This document shows positions 61,012 through 64,000 of a stretch of DNA of 64,000 bases, piece after piece. The notes under the pieces were generated by a model. It was not told the origin of the DNA. It did not search any database and saw only the letters and a list, made by a program, of their open reading frames with translations. The stretch is from the NCBI GenBank assembly GCA_023395255.1, contig JAEWZN010000003.1, positions 1-64,000 on the forward strand. The letters are read 5' to 3'. The position numbers were made by a program, and so were the translations under genes. Position 1 is the first letter of the stretch; each line of letters begins with the position of its first letter. Origin of the DNA: Deferribacteres bacterium. Its GTDB lineage: Bacteria; Chrysiogenota; Deferribacteres; Deferribacterales; Geovibrionaceae.

Positions 61012-63619
61012 GTTTCTTGAATATTTTAAGGAGAAGGGGCATGAGGTTGTAGCTTCGTCCTCTCTCGTTCCCCATAATGACCCCACGCTTCTTTTCGCCA
61101 ACGCAGGAATGAACCAGTTTAAGGACACCTTCCTTGGGCTGGACGAACGCAGCTACACCAGAGCGGCCACATGCCAGAAGGTTGTGCGCGCGGGCGGAAA
61201 GCACAACGACCTTGAAAACGTAGGCAGAACATCACGCCATCACACATTCTTTGAAATGCTCGGCAACTTTTCCTTCGGCGATTATTTCAAAGAAGACGCA
61301 ATAAAATTCGGCTGGGACTTCCTTGTGAACCGTATGGGTCTTCCCGCTGATAAAATGTTCGTATCTATATACCTTGATGATGAGGAAGCGTTTAAAATCT
61401 GGCGCGATGTCATCGGCGTTAAGGAAGAAAACATAGAGCGCAGAGGCGAGAAGGACAACTTCTGGTCAATGGGCGATACAGGCCCCTGCGGCCCCTGTTC
61501 GGAGATCCATATAGATCAGGGCGAAGGCACAGGCTGCGGCCGACCTGAGTGTGATCGCAACTGCGACTGTGACCGCCACCTTGAGCTCTGGAACCTTGTT
61601 TTCATGCAGTTCAACCGTGACGCGGACGGCACTATGACACCGCTTCCCAAACCCAGCATTGACACGGGCATGGGTCTTGAGCGCATAGCATCTGTTGTTC
61701 AGGGTGTTACCAGCAACTACGACACTGATCTTTTTCAGCCAATAATACAGTTCACGGCGGAGCTTGCCGGAGTTAAATACGGCGCAGACAAGGAGAGCGA
61801 TGTTTCTCTCAGGGTTATTGCTGATCACGCGCGCTCAACCACTTTCCTTATCTCTGACGGTGTTCTCCCCTCAAACGAAGGCAGGGGATATGTTCTCCGC
61901 AGAATAATGAGAAGGGCGATGCGCCACGGCAAAATGCTCGGTTTTGAAGGCACATTCTTCAATAAGGTCTGCGGCTTCGTTGTGGACTTCATGAAAGGGC
62001 ATTACATCGAGCTTGCTGACAAGAAAAGCTATGTCCAGAAGGTTGTTTCAACAGAGGAAGAGCAGTTCGGCAGAACCCTTGCCATCGGAATGAAGCTTAT
62101 TGACGAGCTTTTTGTTAAGTATCAGGCTCAGAAACTCATTCCCGGAACAGAAATTTTCAGACTTTACGATACATACGGATTCCCCACGGATCTGCTTACC
62201 GATATAGCCGAGGACGCAGGCTTTGAGCTTGATGTCACGGGCTTTAACGCTGAAATGGCCGCCCAGCAGGAAAGGGCGAAAAAGTCATGGGCAGGAAGCG
62301 GAGAGGAGAGCGTATCCACTATATACAGGAAGCTCAAATCAAAAATCTCATCCGAGTTTGTGGGATATGAGCAGCTTGAGGCGGAAGAAACAGTCAGCGT
62401 CATCATCAGAAACGGCGATACCTGCGACATGATAAAGGATGGCGAAGAGGCGGAGATTGTTCTTGAGCAGACCCCCTTCTACCCCGAAGGCGGCGGACAG
62501 ACAGGCGACAAGGGCGTTATCAGGACAGCCACATCGCTTTTCCGTGTGACTGATACCAAAAAGTTCGGTGACGGGCTGATTGTTCATCAGGGAGTGGTGG
62601 AAGTCGGTTCTATAAAAACAGGTGACAAGGTTTTCGCCGCTGTGGACGAAGAAGCAAGACAGGCAACGGAACGCAACCACACAGCTACTCACCTTCTCCA
62701 CAAGGCGCTTCAGATGGTGCTTGGGGATCATGTCCGTCAGGCGGGCTCGATGGTTTCCCCGGACAGGCTCCGTTTCGATTTCAGCCACTACACTCAGGTG
62801 ACAGCGGAAGAGATTGAAAAAATAGAAGAAATAGTCAACAGACGCATAATGGAAAACAGGGGCGTAAGCGCCGCTCTGGAGACCAAGGAAGCCGCCATGA
62901 AGAAGGGGGCTATGGCTCTCTTCGGTGAGAAATACGGCGACACTGTGCGCGTTATTGAGGTTCCCGGATTCTCCGTGGAACTCTGCGGCGGATGCCACGT
63001 TGACAGAACAGGCGACATAGGTCTATTTAAAATCGTTACTGAAACCTCCGTAGCCTCCGGCGTACGCAGGATTGAGGCACTCACGGGCGCGGGCGCGGTT
63101 GAGCACGTAAGCCGCAGCGAGAGAGTGCTTAAAAACGTCTCCCTCACCCTCAAAGCAGGTGTGGAAGGGATAGAAGATAAAATAAGCGAGCTTTACGCCA
63201 CCATAAAAGAGCAGGAAAAAGAGATCCGCAAACTTTCCGACAAGCTGAACTCCGCCAAAGCGGGCGATATGATGAAGGATGTTGTGGAAGTGAAGGGCGT
63301 TAAGCTTCTTGTTTCCCGCATGGACGGCGCTGATGTTGATTCCCTCCGCAATTTTGCAGACACGGCAAGGGATAAAATGGGCTCAGGCGTTGTGGTTGCC
63401 GCATCAGCGGACAGCGAGAAAGTAATGTTCCTCTGCGGGGTTACTAAAGACCTCACGGATAAGATAAAAGCAGGCAGCATCATAAAAGAGGTTGCCGCAA
63501 TAGCAGGCGGAAGCGGCGGCGGCAGGTCGGATATGGCTCAGGCAGGCGGTAAAAACCCCGGCAAGACCGATGCTGCTCTCTCTGCGGTGAAAGGCATTGT
63601 TGAAGGAATGCTCGGCTGA
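60986..63619 (+). CDS. alaS: Alanyl-tRNA synthetase
   Basis: 877 aa, full length. Motif 1 and 2 regions of class II catalysis (LFANAGMNQFKDTFLG, GRTSRHHTFFEMLGNFSFGDYF), the editing-domain zinc motif HTATHLLH with CGGCHV, and the C-terminal SGGGRSDMAQAGG (C-Ala domain) are present. It charges tRNA-Ala and edits Ser/Gly. It overlaps the HNH gene at its start and the Nudix gene at its end. Confidence 0.98.
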   Translation: MTGSEIRAKFLEYFKEKGHEVVASSSLVPHNDPTLLFANAGMNQFKDTFLGLDERSYTRAATCQKVVRAGGKHNDLENVGRTSRHHTFFEMLGNFSFGDYFKEDAIKFGWDFLVNRMGLPADKMFVSIYLDDEEAFKIWRDVIGVKEENIERRGEKDNFWSMGDTGPCGPCSEIHIDQGEGTGCGRPECDRNCDCDRHLELWNLVFMQFNRDADGTMTPLPKPSIDTGMGLERIASVVQGVTSNYDTDLFQPIIQFTAELAGVKYGADKESDVSLRVIADHARSTTFLISDGVLPSNEGRGYVLRRIMRRAMRHGKMLGFEGTFFNKVCGFVVDFMKGHYIELADKKSYVQKVVSTEEEQFGRTLAIGMKLIDELFVKYQAQKLIPGTEIFRLYDTYGFPTDLLTDIAEDAGFELDVTGFNAEMAAQQERAKKSWAGSGEESVSTIYRKLKSKISSEFVGYEQLEAEETVSVIIRNGDTCDMIKDGEEAEIVLEQTPFYPEGGGQTGDKGVIRTATSLFRVTDTKKFGDGLIVHQGVVEVGSIKTGDKVFAAVDEEARQATERNHTATHLLHKALQMVLGDHVRQAGSMVSPDRLRFDFSHYTQVTAEEIEKIEEIVNRRIMENRGVSAALETKEAAMKKGAMALFGEKYGDTVRVIEVPGFSVELCGGCHVDRTGDIGLFKIVTETSVASGVRRIEALTGAGAVEHVSRSERVLKNVSLTLKAGVEGIEDKISELYATIKEQEKEIRKLSDKLNSAKAGDMMKDVVEVKGVKLLVSRMDGADVDSLRNFADTARDKMGSGVVVAASADSEKVMFLCGVTKDLTDKIKAGSIIKEVAAIAGGSGGGRSDMAQAGGKNPGKTDAALSAVKGIVEGMLG

Positions 63620-64000
63620 GGATATAAAAGAGGCGCTGGCGGGGTATAAAAGACGTACCCTGCCCGAAACCCCTGTCAGGGCTGCTGTGCTGCTTCCTGT
63701 TATATCAGGCGGCTGCGGCGCGGAGATACTTTTTACCAAGCGTCCCGTTATGCTCAATGCTCACGGAGGGGAAGTCTCTTTCCCCGGCGGGGTTTACGAG
63801 AGTAATGACACAAATCTTGAAGAAACCGCCCTGCGGGAAACCTTTGAGGAAGTGGGCATAAAAAGAGAGCAGATCTCAATTATCGGCGCTCTGGATGACC
63901 AGCTTTCCAAGGCGGGCTTCCGGGTAACTCCCTTTGTGGGGCTCATAAACAAGCCGTTTAATATGAATGTCTCCCCTGATGAAGTGGAGCGCATCTACAA
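63600..64000 (+). CDS. CoA pyrophosphatase-like Nudix hydrolase (partial, cut by window end)
   Basis: The first 133 codons are seen. LFTKRPVMLNAHGGEVSFPGG matches the CoA-pyrophosphatase pattern (L-T-x-R ... H-x-G-Q-V-S-F-P-G-G), followed by the Nudix box core TALRETFEEVGI. The most upstream sensible start is the TTG at 63600, with GAAAGG 5 bp before it, overlapping alaS by 20 bp; no ATG lies in frame before the domain. It would hydrolyse CoA or a related nucleotide diphosphate. Confidence 0.8.
   Translation, partial: MKECSAEDIKEALAGYKRRTLPETPVRAAVLLPVISGGCGAEILFTKRPVMLNAHGGEVSFPGGVYESNDTNLEETALRETFEEVGIKREQISIIGALDDQLSKAGFRVTPFVGLINKPFNMNVSPDEVERIY

Noticed and set aside
1..64000. CRISPR arrays, insertion sequences, prophage or integrative element
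   Set aside because: No regularly spaced repeats, transposase, integrase or phage structural genes were seen; the single tRNA gene has no neighbouring integrase or direct repeat.

Overview
The window (about 50% GC, nearly all coding, genes packed into long co-directional runs) looks like chromosomal DNA of an anaerobically respiring, motile Gram-negative (diderm) bacterium. The combination of a DmsAB-like reductase, NarGHJI nitrate reductase, TonB machinery, several Che proteins and ATP-type PEP carboxykinase would suit a Deferribacterota member such as Geovibrio, Denitrovibrio or Seleniivibrio. That placement is an inference from gene content and protein style, not a database match. I see no insertion sequence, prophage, integrase or CRISPR array.

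Layout. (1) 1-6710: a Tat-exported DMSO-reductase-family molybdoenzyme and its iron-sulfur subunit, a strong terminator, then a radical SAM protein, a TorD-type chaperone and a four-cluster ferredoxin-like protein. (2) 6781-9154: an MFS transporter, then a flavodoxin coupled to a DUF2023-like partner and a terminator. (3) 9361-31140: sixteen same-strand genes with almost no gaps. They encode a giant TPR-like lipoprotein, a TonB-dependent receptor, an ABC/DUF4857-like membrane module, a complete dedicated TonB motor (DUF3450-like, TtpC-like ExbB, short ExbB, ExbD, TonB, TPR protein), a periplasmic M16 (PqqL/FusC-like) protease and a YejABEF peptide importer. Read together this is a candidate pathway that imports a protein or peptide across the outer membrane, digests it in the periplasm and takes up the pieces. 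(4) 31258-39579: an FNR-type promoter followed by a monohaem cytochrome c, narGHJI, narK and a stand-alone PAS protein, closed by a terminator shared with a convergent tRNA-Arg(CCU).

(5) 39895-54853: a thirteen-gene chemosensory operon beginning with an orphan ParA-like ATPase and a lid-less Hsp70-like protein. It continues with a soluble receptor carrying two signalling tips around a zinc-binding CZB domain, a triple-CheW protein, CheB, a STAS protein, CheY, a HEAT-repeat protein, CheR, CheY, a large multi-domain CheA, a further receiver and a coiled-coil protein with two degenerate receptor tips. This resembles a ParA-positioned cytoplasmic chemosensory array, possibly one that does not control flagella. 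(6) 54850-64000: housekeeping genes on both strands: a MoeB/ThiF-like enzyme, a possible unannotated small RNA, cysS, an oligopeptide-type ABC ATPase, a small membrane protein, pckA, an HNH nuclease overlapping alaS, and the start of a CoA-pyrophosphatase-like Nudix gene cut by the window end.

The two most interesting systems are the 21.8-kb TonB/M16/Yej operon and the ParA/Hsp70-linked chemosensory operon. Functions rest on motif recognition by eye; no database search was possible.
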